Source: Bradyrhizobium arachidis (GTDB lineage Bacteria; Pseudomonadota; Alphaproteobacteria; Rhizobiales; Xanthobacteraceae). Taken from it: a stretch of 64,000 nucleotides of DNA. The stretch is taken from the NCBI RefSeq assembly GCF_024758505.1, contig NZ_CP077970.1, forward strand, positions 3,534,001 to 3,598,000. Direction: 5' to 3'. Shown piece after piece: positions 1 to 7,178 of the stretch. The stretch's first letter is position 1. Each line of letters starts with the position of its first letter. Under the pieces are notes generated by a model. The model did not search any database and was not told the DNA's origin. It saw nothing but the letters and a program-made list of their open reading frames with translations. Made by a program: the position numbers and the translations under genes.

Positions 1-885
1 CGAGATCGTGACGGTGAGATTGCCTTGCGCAACGGCGACGGTGGCGACGCGGACATCGCGGCCCATCACGATGATGCCGCTTCGTTCGTCGATGACGATC
101 TTGGCGGCGAGATCAGGATCGACCTGGAGCTGCTCGATCTCGGTGAGGAAGGCGACGACGTTGCCCTTGAACTCCGCCGGAATGGAGAGCTGCACCGTCG
201 AGGGATCGAGCGGCTCGGCGGTCTTGACGCCGAGATAGTCATTGATGGCGGCCGCAATGCGCTTCGCGGTGGTGAAGTCGGCGTTGCGCAGGGCCAGGCG
301 GACGTTCGGCAGCCGGTTGAGCGCGAATTCGATCTCGCGCTCGATGATGGCGCCGTTGGCGATACGTCCGACCGTGGGCACGCCGCGTACGATCTTGGCG
401 GCTTCGCCCTCGGCCTGAAAGCCGGAGATCGCGAGCGAGCCTTGGGCCACGGCATAGACGTTGCCGTCGGCGCCGAGCAGGGGGGTAACGAGCAGGGTGC
501 CGCCCTGGAGGTTCTTGGCGTCGCCGAGCGCCGACACCGTGACGTCCATCCGGGTGCCTTGCGTGGCGAAGGCCGGCAGGTTGCCCGTCACCATGACGGC
601 GGCGACGTTGCCGGTGCGGATGGTGGCGCCGCGGATGTTGACGCCCATGCGTTCCAGCATCGCCTGCAGCGACTGCTTGGTGAAGGGGATGTTGTTGAGC
701 GTGTCGCCGGTGCCGTTGAGGCCGACGACGAGGCCATAGCCGATGAGCTGGTTCTGCCGCACGCCTTCGATGTTGGCGAGGTCCTTGATGCGCGAGGTCG
801 CGCCAGCGGATGCGACTGTGAACGCCAGCGCTGACAGCGCGGCGCAAGCCACTCCCAAAACCCTTGCCCAACGAACGCCTGACAT
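1..885 (-). CDS. flgI: Flagellar P-ring protein FlgI (3' end cut by window edge)
   Basis: FlgI polymerises in the periplasm into the P-ring, the peptidoglycan-level bushing of the flagellar rod. The visible 295 codons begin with a Sec signal peptide (about residues 1-28, ending ASAGA-TS). The mature start has the family signature SRIKDLANIEGVRQNQLIGY followed by GLVVGLNGTGD. The C-terminal fifth lies beyond position 1. The start is the ATG whose complement is at 883-885. The gene is divergent from fliX, and a near-consensus CtrA box lies between them. The P-ring chaperone flgA and L-ring gene flgH lie about 4-6 kb away on the same strand. Identification is secure; only the end is missing. Confidence 0.96.
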   Translation of the reverse strand, partial: MSGVRWARVLGVACAALSALAFTVASAGATSRIKDLANIEGVRQNQLIGYGLVVGLNGTGDTLNNIPFTKQSLQAMLERMGVNIRGATIRTGNVAAVMVTGNLPAFATQGTRMDVTVSALGDAKNLQGGTLLVTPLLGADGNVYAVAQGSLAISGFQAEGEAAKIVRGVPTVGRIANGAIIEREIEFALNRLPNVRLALRNADFTTAKRIAAAINDYLGVKTAEPLDPSTVQLSIPAEFKGNVVAFLTEIEQLQVDPDLAAKIVIDERSGIIVMGRDVRVATVAVAQGNLTVTIS

Positions 886-1092
886 CCTCTGCTCCCCGAG
901 GCCCTTCAACATTCGGACCTTTCGACACTCCCATGACGATGCGGTCCGCCTTCCTCCATGCGAGCGCTGTGCCAGAGCGATGCGACGCGATTAGGTGCTT
1001 GAGGGGATTGACTAAATGTCTTCTGATCAGCTCCAGGAGGCGTTCGCCTTGAGGAGCGAAACTGCCGCCTGTCGGCAGATTTTGCCGGGCTG

Positions 1093-1111
1093 TTTACGCG
1101 TCATTAACCAT
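1093..1111 (+). promoter_or_regulatory. Near-consensus CtrA box upstream of fliX / flgI
   Basis: TTTA-N7-TTAACCAT: one mismatch from the alphaproteobacterial CtrA full site TTAA-N7-TTAA, and it contains the TTAACCAT half-site. It lies about 46 bp before the chosen fliX start and about 208 bp before flgI. Binding is inferred from the motif only. Confidence 0.6.
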
Positions 1112-1156
1112 AAAGCGGCGAAGCTGCGGCTCGATCGATCACCCGGATTCCAACCG

Positions 1157-1570
1157 ATGCGCATCTACGGACCGAACGGCACGACGCTTGGAACGCCCGC
1201 TGGCCAGGCCAAGCGGACGGGCTCCAGCACCTTCGTGCTGCCCGATACCTCCTCGACGCAGGAGACTCGCGCTGCGGCCGCGCCGAAGGCCGCCGCCAAC
1301 ATCGATGCGCTGCTGGCCTTGCAAGGCATCGAGGAGGATCCGGTCGAGCGCCGCAAGCGCTCGGTCGCCCGCGGCCGCACTGCGCTCGACGTGCTCGACG
1401 ACCTCAAGCTCGGCCTGCTCTCCGGCAATCTCGACTCCTCGACGGTGATGCGGCTGCGCGACGCGGCTGCGAACCTGAAGTCGTCATCCGGCGATCCCGG
1501 GCTGGATGCGGTTCTGTCCGAGATCGAGCTGCGCGTGGAAGTCGAGCTCGCCAAGGCCGGGCAGGCGTAG
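1157..1570 (+). CDS. fliX: Flagellar assembly regulator FliX
   Basis: FliX is a small alphaproteobacterial protein. In Caulobacter it couples flagellar basal-body assembly to transcription of later flagellar genes through FlbD. The 137-aa product starts MRIYGPNGT, as FliX proteins do, and has the helical C-terminal core ALDVLDDLKLGLLSGNL. An upstream in-frame extension to 1016 exists, but the family N-terminus argues for 1157. The gene is divergent from flgI with a CtrA-like box in between. No flbD is present in this window. No strong ribosome binding site is visible before the start. Confidence 0.88.
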   Translation: MRIYGPNGTTLGTPAGQAKRTGSSTFVLPDTSSTQETRAAAAPKAAANIDALLALQGIEEDPVERRKRSVARGRTALDVLDDLKLGLLSGNLDSSTVMRLRDAAANLKSSSGDPGLDAVLSEIELRVEVELAKAGQA

Positions 1571-1579
1571 TCGTTATCC

Positions 1580-1742
1580 GTCACCCTGAGGTGCGCGCCC
1601 TGCAGCGCAGGGCGAGCCTCGAAGGGCGACGGCCCGGCTGCTACCGTGAAGACATCAGCGAGCGTTGCTACACCTCGGCCGTACATCCTTCGAGGCTCCC
1701 CGCGCGGTGCTTCGCGCCGCGCAGCTCGCACCTCAGGATGAC
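1580..1742. repeat. Large imperfect inverted repeat (CCTGAGGTGCG family)
   Basis: The left arm begins GTCACCCTGAGGTGCG and the right arm ends CGCACCTCAGGATGAC. The inner parts also pair (GAGCCTCGAAGG with CCTTCGAGGCTC). It lies between fliX and the HxlR-type gene, whose 3' ends converge, so it may also act as a bidirectional transcript end. This type is dispersed in Bradyrhizobium genomes; only one copy is seen here. Confidence 0.75.
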
Positions 1743-1762
1743 GGGGCCCCTGTGGGCCTCCT

Positions 1763-2143
1763 TTACGCCGCTTCCTGCTTCTGCTGCGCATCGTAACGGC
1801 GCTGGGCGGCGAGCACGTCCTTCAGATTCTGCTCGGCCCAATCGCGCAACGGATCGACGGCGGCGGCGAGCGTCAGGCCGAGCTGCGTGATCGAATACTC
1901 CACCGTCACAGGCACGGTTGCGATGGCACGCCGTCTGATCAGCCCGTCGCGTTCAAGTGACTTGAGAACCTGGCTCAGCATCTTCTGCGAAATGCCTTCA
2001 ATCGTTCGGCGCAACTGATTGAAACGCATCGGCTCCTCGCGCAGCAGCAGGAGGATCAGCACCGCCCATTTGTCGCCGACGCGATCGAGGATCTGACGCG
2101 TCGGGCAGTTGGCAGCGTAGACGTCCGGTTTCATGTCGCTCAT
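1763..2143 (-). CDS. HxlR-family winged-helix transcriptional regulator
   Basis: A 126-aa DNA-binding protein of the HxlR (MarR-like) family. The hallmarks are NCPTRQILDRVGDKWAVLIL, then MRFNQLRRTIEGISQKMLSQ (recognition helix region), then a beta-wing and the tail TVEYSITQLGLTL. The single Cys near residue 13 sits where redox- or electrophile-sensing HxlR proteins such as HypR and QorR carry theirs. It is divergent from an NAD(P)-binding reductase-like gene, the usual regulator/target layout. The ATG at 2143 is preferred over an upstream TTG at 2152; an ATG at 2134 with better GAGGA spacing is also possible. Confidence 0.9.
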   Translation of the reverse strand: MSDMKPDVYAANCPTRQILDRVGDKWAVLILLLLREEPMRFNQLRRTIEGISQKMLSQVLKSLERDGLIRRRAIATVPVTVEYSITQLGLTLAAAVDPLRDWAEQNLKDVLAAQRRYDAQQKQEAA

Positions 2144-2167
2144 TCCTCGCAAGTCGTTCCGGTTGGC

Positions 2168-2203
2168 TTGAAGTTACGTTTGAAGTTACATTTGAAGTTA
2201 CCT
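2168..2203 (+). repeat. Three tandem 12-bp iterons in the regulator/reductase intergenic region
   Basis: TTGAAGTTAC followed by two variable bases, three times head to tail (2168-2179, 2180-2191, 2192-2203). Ten of twelve positions are invariant. They sit 25-60 bp upstream of the HxlR-type gene. They look like regulator binding sites or a slipped-strand expansion. Confidence 0.85.
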
Positions 2204-2218
2204 GGGCGTAATCAGGTA

Positions 2219-2231
2219 AGCACAAAGTGCT
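2219..2231. promoter_or_regulatory. Short palindrome AGCAC-AAA-GTGCT
   Basis: A perfect 5-bp inverted repeat between the divergent HxlR-type regulator and the reductase-like gene. It could be an operator half of the system; the function is inferred from position only. Confidence 0.35.
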
Positions 2232-2271
2232 CTCTTAACACCAGCGTTCTTTGCGATATCTAGTCTCCGTT

Positions 2272-2289
2272 GGTTACTATACGAGTACC
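2272..2289. promoter_or_regulatory. Candidate HxlR operator GGTTACT-ATACG-AGTACC
   Basis: An imperfect dyad (GGTtACT / AGTACC) 22 bp before the reductase-like start. It resembles the GTACT/AGTAC dyads bound by HxlR-family regulators and sits where bound protein would block the target promoter. Confidence 0.5.
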
Positions 2290-2310
2290 AGACAAGCCAA
2301 GGAGCCTTCC

Positions 2311-2922
2311 ATGAAAATCGCAGTTGCCGGTGCCTCGGGTCGGGCCGGTTCGGAGATCACCAAGGAACTATCCCGCCGCGGCCATACCGTCACCGCCATC
2401 GCCCGCAACCCCGAGAAGATCGCCAAGCTGCCTGATGTCACGGCCGTGAAGGGGGATGTGCTCGACCAGGCCGGCCTGACGAAACTTTGGGCCGGGCACG
2501 ACGTCGCCGTCAGTTCCGTCCACTTCCTTGCCAGCGATCCCCACAAGCTGATCGCCGCCGCCAAGGACTCGAAGGTCGGCCGTTACCTCGTGGTCGGCGG
2601 TGCCGGCAGCCTCGAGGTCGCGCCGGGCGTGAAACTGGTCACAACTCCCGGTTTTCCCGCCCAATACAAGGCCGAGGCGGAGAAGGGCTCGGAGTTCCTG
2701 GACTTGCTGCGGCAAGAAAAGGACCTGAACTGGACCTTCATCTCGCCGTCCGCCCTGTTCGTCGAAGGCGAGCGGACCGGAAAGTTCCGTCTCGGGACCG
2801 ATCAGCTTCTCGCAGATGCGAACGGAAAAAGCTGGATCACCTTCGCCGACTACGCCATCGCGCTGGCCGATGAGATCGAGCGCCCGGCCCATCAGCGGGC
2901 TCGCTTTACGGTCGGCTACTGA
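2311..2922 (+). CDS. NAD(P)H-binding protein, atypical SDR / NmrA-like
   Basis: A 203-aa Rossmann-fold protein. The N-terminal nucleotide motif is AVAGASGRAGSEI (GxxGxxG type). It is followed by TVTAIARNPEKI, where Arg suggests NADP preference, and VKGDVLDQAGL. Related proteins (YwnB, QorB, flavin reductase-like) act on quinones or flavins or sense NADPH. The substrate cannot be read here. The ATG at 2311 follows AAGGAG. The gene is divergent from the HxlR-type regulator, which probably controls it, possibly in response to quinone or aldehyde stress. Confidence 0.85.
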   Translation: MKIAVAGASGRAGSEITKELSRRGHTVTAIARNPEKIAKLPDVTAVKGDVLDQAGLTKLWAGHDVAVSSVHFLASDPHKLIAAAKDSKVGRYLVVGGAGSLEVAPGVKLVTTPGFPAQYKAEAEKGSEFLDLLRQEKDLNWTFISPSALFVEGERTGKFRLGTDQLLADANGKSWITFADYAIALADEIERPAHQRARFTVGY

Positions 2923-2931
2923 ACCTGCCCG

Positions 2932-2983
2932 CCGCCCCCGTGCCCTTCCGGATAAACCTTCCTGTGCAAGGGCTTGGGGGCGG
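2932..2983. other. Long imperfect hairpin after the reductase-like gene
   Basis: Arms of 16 nt (CCGCCCCCGTGCCCTT and AAGGGCTTGGGGGCGG) pair at 14 of 16 positions around a 20-nt loop. No U-tract follows, so it is a candidate 3'-end stabilising hairpin or weak terminator. Confidence 0.45.
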
Positions 2984-3005
2984 TAACCGCGGGATCAGGG
3001 AAATA

Positions 3006-3034
3006 TTGTCTGTCACATGAGGCCACTATATAAG
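3006..3034 (+). promoter_or_regulatory. Candidate sigma-70 type promoter for dksA
   Basis: TTGTCT, 17-nt spacer, TATAAG; about 58 bp upstream of the dksA start codon. Read by eye, with no transcription start data. Confidence 0.5.
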
Positions 3035-3091
3035 CCCCGGCTCAACGGACCTTGGTCCGTGCGAGTCGTTGCTTAGAAAGATAGGCCGCCC

Positions 3092-3502
3092 TTGGAAAAG
3101 TTGAAAAACTACCGACCGACCGAAAAAGAGCCTTTCATGAACGACCGGCAGAAGGAGTACTTCCGTTTGAAGCTCCTCGCCTGGAAGGATGAGATCCTCA
3201 AAGAGTCCAAGCTCACCCTGCAGGCTCTGCAGGAGGAGAACGTCAACCACCCCGATCTCGCCGATCGGGCCTCGTCCGAAACCGACCGTGCCATCGAACT
3301 GCGTGCCCGCGACCGCCAGCGCAAGTTGATCGCCAAGATCGACGCGGCGTTGCAGCGTATCGAGGACAACACTTACGGTTATTGCGAGGAGACCGGTGAG
3401 CCGATCTCGTTGAAGCGGCTCGAGGCGCGTCCGATAGCAACCCTCTCGGTGGAAGCGCAGGAGCGCCACGAGAAGCGCGAGAAGGTCTATCGCGACGAAT
3501 AG
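3092..3502 (+). CDS. dksA: RNA polymerase-binding transcription factor DksA (single-Cys type)
   Basis: DksA inserts a coiled-coil into the RNA polymerase secondary channel and, with ppGpp, reprograms transcription. The 136-aa product has the coiled-coil tip acidic motif PDLADRASSETD, which keeps both Asp residues and the Ala of the E. coli tip. It also has the LRARDRQRKLIAKID helix and LEARPIATL. The zinc-finger positions read C-T-S-A (YCEETGE ... TLSVEAQE), leaving one cysteine, so zinc binding is unlikely. The start is TTG at 3092: an in-frame stop lies at 3074-3076 and the upstream residues align with other DksA proteins. An ATG at 3137 would cut the N-terminal domain. Confidence 0.95.
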   Translation: MEKLKNYRPTEKEPFMNDRQKEYFRLKLLAWKDEILKESKLTLQALQEENVNHPDLADRASSETDRAIELRARDRQRKLIAKIDAALQRIEDNTYGYCEETGEPISLKRLEARPIATLSVEAQERHEKREKVYRDE

Positions 3503-3837
3503 AGCGGCGTCGCGCTACCGCGCGGCTCCTCATAAAGACGCATTTGGCGCGCATGTTCGTGCCGTGCCCGTCATTGACGCGCCGATTGCCGTGGCGCGTG
3601 TCAGCCCATCGCGCCGATCCCGAAAATTGAATCGCGATCAACGCCCTAGACTCAACTCCTTCATCCTCACGTGAACTCGGATGAGAAACAGCCTTCACTT
3701 GAGCTGAGGGCGGTTTCGCGAGTCCGGCCAACGGGATCGATTCAGGTCTTGAGGTGAGGGGCAGCGAGCGCTTGTCAGGCGGCAGCCGGGGTGCTGAACT
3801 GCCCGACCTGAGTTGCGTAGCGTGGGAGGCGGCGCCG
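3503..3837. other. Gene-poor stretch between dksA and the hydratase
   Basis: About 335 bp with no convincing reading frame, no strong hairpin with a T-run and no family repeat. It must contain the hydratase promoter, but no clear -35/-10 pair was recognised. Confidence 0.5.
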
Positions 3838-4617
3838 ATGGACAAAATTCTAGCAGCCGCAAAGGCGATCGCGCTGGCGCGGCGCAACCGTGCGCCGCTC
3901 GCGCCGCTGGAGGTTCCGCCCGCCGACGAGGCTGACGGCTACAAGGTCCAGCGCGCGCTGCATGACTTGCTCTTGCCGCATGTCGGCGCGCTGGTCGGCT
4001 ACAAGATCGGCTGCACCAGCCAGGTCATGCAGGACTATATCGGCATCCCGCACCCCTGCGCCGGCGGCGTGTTCGAGAAGGGCGTATATGACAGCGGCGC
4101 AAAACTGGCCGCCTCCGACTATGTCCGCGTCGGCGTGGAATGCGAGATTGGCGTGCGGCTGAAGCGCGACCTTGCCCCTGGCGAAGCGCCGTTCACCGCC
4201 GAATGGGTGGAAGAGGCGGTCGATGCCTACGCTCCCGCAATCGAGATCGTCGACGACCGCTATGTAAAGTGGGAGACGATGGGTGCGCCGACGCCGATCG
4301 CGGATGATTTCTTCGCCGCCGGCTGCGTGCTTGGCGAGGCTGTCCCGCGTTCGTCTGTGCCCGACCTCAAGGCGGTCGCCGGCCGCGTCATCCTCAACGG
4401 CGAGGAGGTCAGCAAGGGAACCGGCGCCGACGTGCTCGGCCATCCCCACAACGCACTTGCCTGGCTCGCCAATCATCTCGCCGCCGAAGGCAAGGGTCTG
4501 CATGCCGGTCAACTCGTGCTGACGGGGAGCCTGGTGAAGACGCTGTGGCTGAAGCCCGGCGACAAGGTGCGGATGGAACTCGACGGCCTCGGCACGGTCA
4601 AGGCGCAGTTTACGTGA
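3838..4617 (+). CDS. 2-keto-4-pentenoate hydratase / 2-oxohepta-3-ene-dioate hydratase family protein (MhpD-like)
   Basis: A 259-aa member of the fumarylacetoacetase-like MhpD family. These enzymes hydrate 2-oxo-4-enoic acids, or decarboxylate 4-oxalocrotonate, in meta-cleavage pathways. Family landmarks are GYKIGCTSQVMQ, the metal-binding VECEIGVRLKRDL (Glu pair), APAIEIVDDRY and the C-terminal GDKVRMELDGLGTV. GGGAGG lies 7-12 bp before the ATG at 3838; an upstream in-frame extension to 3754 looks non-coding. No other meta-cleavage genes are adjacent, so the natural substrate is unknown. Confidence 0.88.
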   Translation: MDKILAAAKAIALARRNRAPLAPLEVPPADEADGYKVQRALHDLLLPHVGALVGYKIGCTSQVMQDYIGIPHPCAGGVFEKGVYDSGAKLAASDYVRVGVECEIGVRLKRDLAPGEAPFTAEWVEEAVDAYAPAIEIVDDRYVKWETMGAPTPIADDFFAAGCVLGEAVPRSSVPDLKAVAGRVILNGEEVSKGTGADVLGHPHNALAWLANHLAAEGKGLHAGQLVLTGSLVKTLWLKPGDKVRMELDGLGTVKAQFT

Positions 4618-4624
4618 TAAGCAC

Positions 4625-4726
4625 GTCATTCCGGGATGGTGCGAAAGCACCAGACCCGGAATCTCGAGATTCTCAGGTGCGCAATTGCGCACCGTAGTTC
4701 GATACTTCGTATCGCCCCGGAATGAC
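4625..4726. repeat. Dispersed palindromic repeat, GTCATTCCGGG/CCCCGGAATGAC family (copy 1)
   Basis: Termini GTCATTCCGGG and CCCCGGAATGAC form an inverted pair around shorter internal palindromes (GGTGCGCAATTGCGCACC). Related copies lie at 38335-38415 and 47347-47384, all between convergent or terminal gene ends. Confidence 0.85.
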
Positions 4727-4737
4727 AGGTGGCCGGC

Positions 4738-5127
4738 TCACCGTCCTCCGCACACCGGCCGGTCCATGTCCCAGAAACCCGTGACCGCGTCGAACGGCAC
4801 CACCAGCCATTTGTATTGACGCTTGAACCACACGCCGACCTCAAAGCCGTCGTCCGTCACGGTGAGCTTGTGGAACTCGTGCTGAAGCACGATCGCCAAC
4901 TCGTCCGGATGCTTCTCGATCAGGTCGACTGGTATCCTCACGCCGGGGGCGCGGGTCTTGAACTGCACGTGGATCGGCCGCTCCTCCGAGGCGAGCTTTA
5001 GCGTCGCCATCGACTCCGCCTGCCGCAGCACGATCCCGCAAACCTCGGCGCGCACAGGGGAGGTGAGGGCGAGGAGGGCTTCGAGAAGGAAGAGTTGTCG
5101 CGTGATCATCTTGATGTGCAATTTCAT
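4738..5127 (-). CDS. SspB-like protein (ClpXP-adaptor fold), short form
   Basis: A 129-aa protein whose residues about 50-125 match the alphaproteobacterial SspB fold: IHVQFKTRAPGVRIPVDL, then IVLQHEF, VTDDGFEVGV and VVPFDAVTGF. SspB binds ssrA-tagged or other substrates and delivers them to ClpXP. This version is shorter than the usual 150-170 aa. It lacks the long acidic C-terminal tail with the ClpX-docking peptide, ending DMDRPVCGGR. Its N-terminus is hydrophobic (LFLLEALLALTSPVRA) and could be read as a signal peptide. It may be a paralogue with a changed role, or a decayed copy. The start at 5127 is the longest plausible ATG. Confidence 0.75.
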   Translation of the reverse strand: MKLHIKMITRQLFLLEALLALTSPVRAEVCGIVLRQAESMATLKLASEERPIHVQFKTRAPGVRIPVDLIEKHPDELAIVLQHEFHKLTVTDDGFEVGVWFKRQYKWLVVPFDAVTGFWDMDRPVCGGR

Positions 5128-5309
5128 GGGCCTGGCTGCATTCCTTCATCCTTCAGTGGCAGCGTCGCCCATCTTGGTTCAAGTCTGCGCTCGCAAGGCA
5201 CGGTGGAAATTCATGCGGCCCTCGCCAGGGGAGCTAGCGAGGGCCGCGTAGAACATCGCGGGTCGCGCCTAGGTTCGCGACACGAGATGTGGGAGCTCGG
5301 GAGAAAGTC

Positions 5310-6074
5310 TTAGAAGGGCAGCAGCACGTCCATCACTTGCTGGCCGTAGCGCGGCTGTTGCACGTCGGTGATCTGGCCGCGGCCGCCATAGGCGATGCGG
5401 GCCTGGGCGATCTTGGTGGAGTCGATGGTGTTGTCGCTCTGGATGTCCTCGGGACGGACGACGCCGGCGACGATCAGCTCGCGGATCTCGAAGTTGACGC
5501 GGATCTCCTGCTTGCCTTCGACCACGAGATTGCCGTTCGGCAGCACCTGGGTCACGACGGCTGCGACGTTGGTTTGCAGGGCTTCCTTGCGGTCGACGCT
5601 GCCTTTGCCTTCGCTGGAGGAGGTGGAATCGGTGGTGAGGATGCGGCCGGGCAGGATCTTGAGGGGCTGCGTGACCGTCTTGGAGCCGATAAAATCGGTG
5701 ATCCCTGAATCTTCCTTGCTGGTGCGGCTGCGCGAGGTGTCGTTCTCGATATTGGCCTTGTCGGTGATGTTGACCGTCACCGTCAGGAGGTCGCCGACCT
5801 GCCGGGCGCGCTGGTCCTTGAAGAAGGCGCGGCTGCCGTTCCGCCACAGCGAGTTCGGGTTGTAGGAGGCCACTTCCGGCTTCGGCATCGGCATCTGCAC
5901 GGGCTTGTAGCCGGGCGCGGCCGTCGGATTGTCGATCGCCGACAGCTTTGGCTGCTCACCGATCTGCGACAGGCGGTCGATCGAGGAGCACCCGCTCGCG
6001 AAGGCAAAGGTGGCCAGCAGAGCGCCGGAGAGGACGATGCGACGAAGACGGGCGGCGGAACCGAACTGGGACAT
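5310..6074 (-). CDS. flgH: Flagellar L-ring protein FlgH
   Basis: FlgH forms the outer-membrane L-ring of the basal body. The 254-aa product has a lipoprotein signal peptide with lipobox FASGC (Cys about residue 29). It also shows SLWRNGSRAFFKDQRARQVG, which matches the family's SLW...F.D.RA..VGD block, then LLTVTVNITDKA and the C-terminal ARIAYGGRGQITDVQQP. It follows flgA by 3 bp, so it belongs to the flgF-flgG-flgA-flgH operon on the minus strand. Confidence 0.97.
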   Translation of the reverse strand: MSQFGSAARLRRIVLSGALLATFAFASGCSSIDRLSQIGEQPKLSAIDNPTAAPGYKPVQMPMPKPEVASYNPNSLWRNGSRAFFKDQRARQVGDLLTVTVNITDKANIENDTSRSRTSKEDSGITDFIGSKTVTQPLKILPGRILTTDSTSSSEGKGSVDRKEALQTNVAAVVTQVLPNGNLVVEGKQEIRVNFEIRELIVAGVVRPEDIQSDNTIDSTKIAQARIAYGGRGQITDVQQPRYGQQVMDVLLPF

Positions 6075-6077
6075 GAC

Positions 6078-7175
6078 TTACTCTGACTTGGCTTGAGCTT
6101 GCGATATCTGGGTTTTGGCGAGCGCTGCGGGCGGGCGGCTTTCGTCACGCTGGAGTACTGGGGCTTCGCGCTGCAGCGAGGAGGTTTGCTCGGCCGGTGC
6201 AACAATCGGCGCGGACTGGCTTGCGCCCTGGACCGTTACCTGGCCGCGGCCGGTGACAACGCCCATCAGCGTCCGCTTGGACTGGAGATTGAGCACGCTG
6301 ACGGTGTCGCCCTCGGCGCCATTGTCGACGGCCTTGCCGCGGGTCGTCAGATAGAGCCCGGGCACCTGGTAGATGATGGTGACGTTCTGGTCGCGCTGCA
6401 CGAGATCCGGCCTGGAGATGTCGGCGACCCGGAGCGGCGTGCCGGCGCGCATCGGGCGGCGGAGCTGCATGCCGACGGCGCGCTCGCGCGAGGCGGCTTC
6501 GCCGGTGACCTCCGCCCGCGGGCGGCGCTCGGTCGCGACATCGGAGGATTTCAACATCTCGGTGCGGTCGATGTCGCGGGTCAGCACGGCGACTTCCACG
6601 GTCTCCACCGCAGTGCCGGTGAAGCGCAGCTTGGTCGGCGCGGCGCTGGCGTCGTTGTGGATCTCGAAGGTCAGATCGAAGCGGGTGCTGCGCGGGTCGT
6701 AGCGGACGGCACTCGGCTGCAGTGCGCCGGTGTTGGTGGCGTCCAGCCGTACGTCGGAGAAGCCGCGGTCGAGCGTGACGCTGATGTTGGCGGCCTCGCC
6801 GAGGCCGAAGCGGCGCTCCAGCGCAGAGGCGATCGCAAGCTCCAGATCCTTGTTGGCGAGCGTGCGGGCGAGCCGGGTGACCGAGACTTCCTTGATGTCG
6901 CCGGTCATCACGCCGATCACCTGCTTGGCGCGCAGCACGTTGATCACTTGCGCGACCGGCAGGGCACCCGTCGTGCCGAGGTCGGGCGAGCGATAGACCG
7001 GGATCAGCGCGGCCGAGCCGGCATTCTCGACGAGGTCGCCGACGCGGACCACGTCGGACGTCACGGTGATGCTGGGCCGCAGCGTCGGCTGCGCGATGAC
7101 GTCGTCGGCCGCGCGCACGGGCAGCGTCAGCGCGAGCAGGGCGATGAGGGTTGCGATTGTCTTCAGCATCGTCAT
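6078..7175 (-). CDS. flgA: Flagella basal-body P-ring formation chaperone FlgA
   Basis: FlgA is a periplasmic chaperone for P-ring (FlgI) assembly. The 365-aa product starts with a Sec signal peptide (TLIALLALTLPVRA-AD). A C-terminal SAF-like domain includes VAVLTRDIDRTEML, PMRAGTPLRVADI, the NVTIIYQVPGLYLTTRGKA segment and the VSVLNLQSKRTLMGVV strand. It is longer than enteric FlgA (about 220 aa); the extra N-terminal domain is usual in this group. The start at 7175 lies 3 bp past the flgG stop; MLK at 7169 is an alternative. Confidence 0.93.
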   Translation of the reverse strand: MTMLKTIATLIALLALTLPVRAADDVIAQPTLRPSITVTSDVVRVGDLVENAGSAALIPVYRSPDLGTTGALPVAQVINVLRAKQVIGVMTGDIKEVSVTRLARTLANKDLELAIASALERRFGLGEAANISVTLDRGFSDVRLDATNTGALQPSAVRYDPRSTRFDLTFEIHNDASAAPTKLRFTGTAVETVEVAVLTRDIDRTEMLKSSDVATERRPRAEVTGEAASRERAVGMQLRRPMRAGTPLRVADISRPDLVQRDQNVTIIYQVPGLYLTTRGKAVDNGAEGDTVSVLNLQSKRTLMGVVTGRGQVTVQGASQSAPIVAPAEQTSSLQREAPVLQRDESRPPAALAKTQISQAQAKSE

Positions 7176-7178
7176 GGC

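Noticed and set aside
2932-2983. Hairpin after the reductase-like gene as an intrinsic terminator
   Set aside because: It has a good stem but a 20-nt loop and no T-run on either strand; kept only as a generic hairpin.
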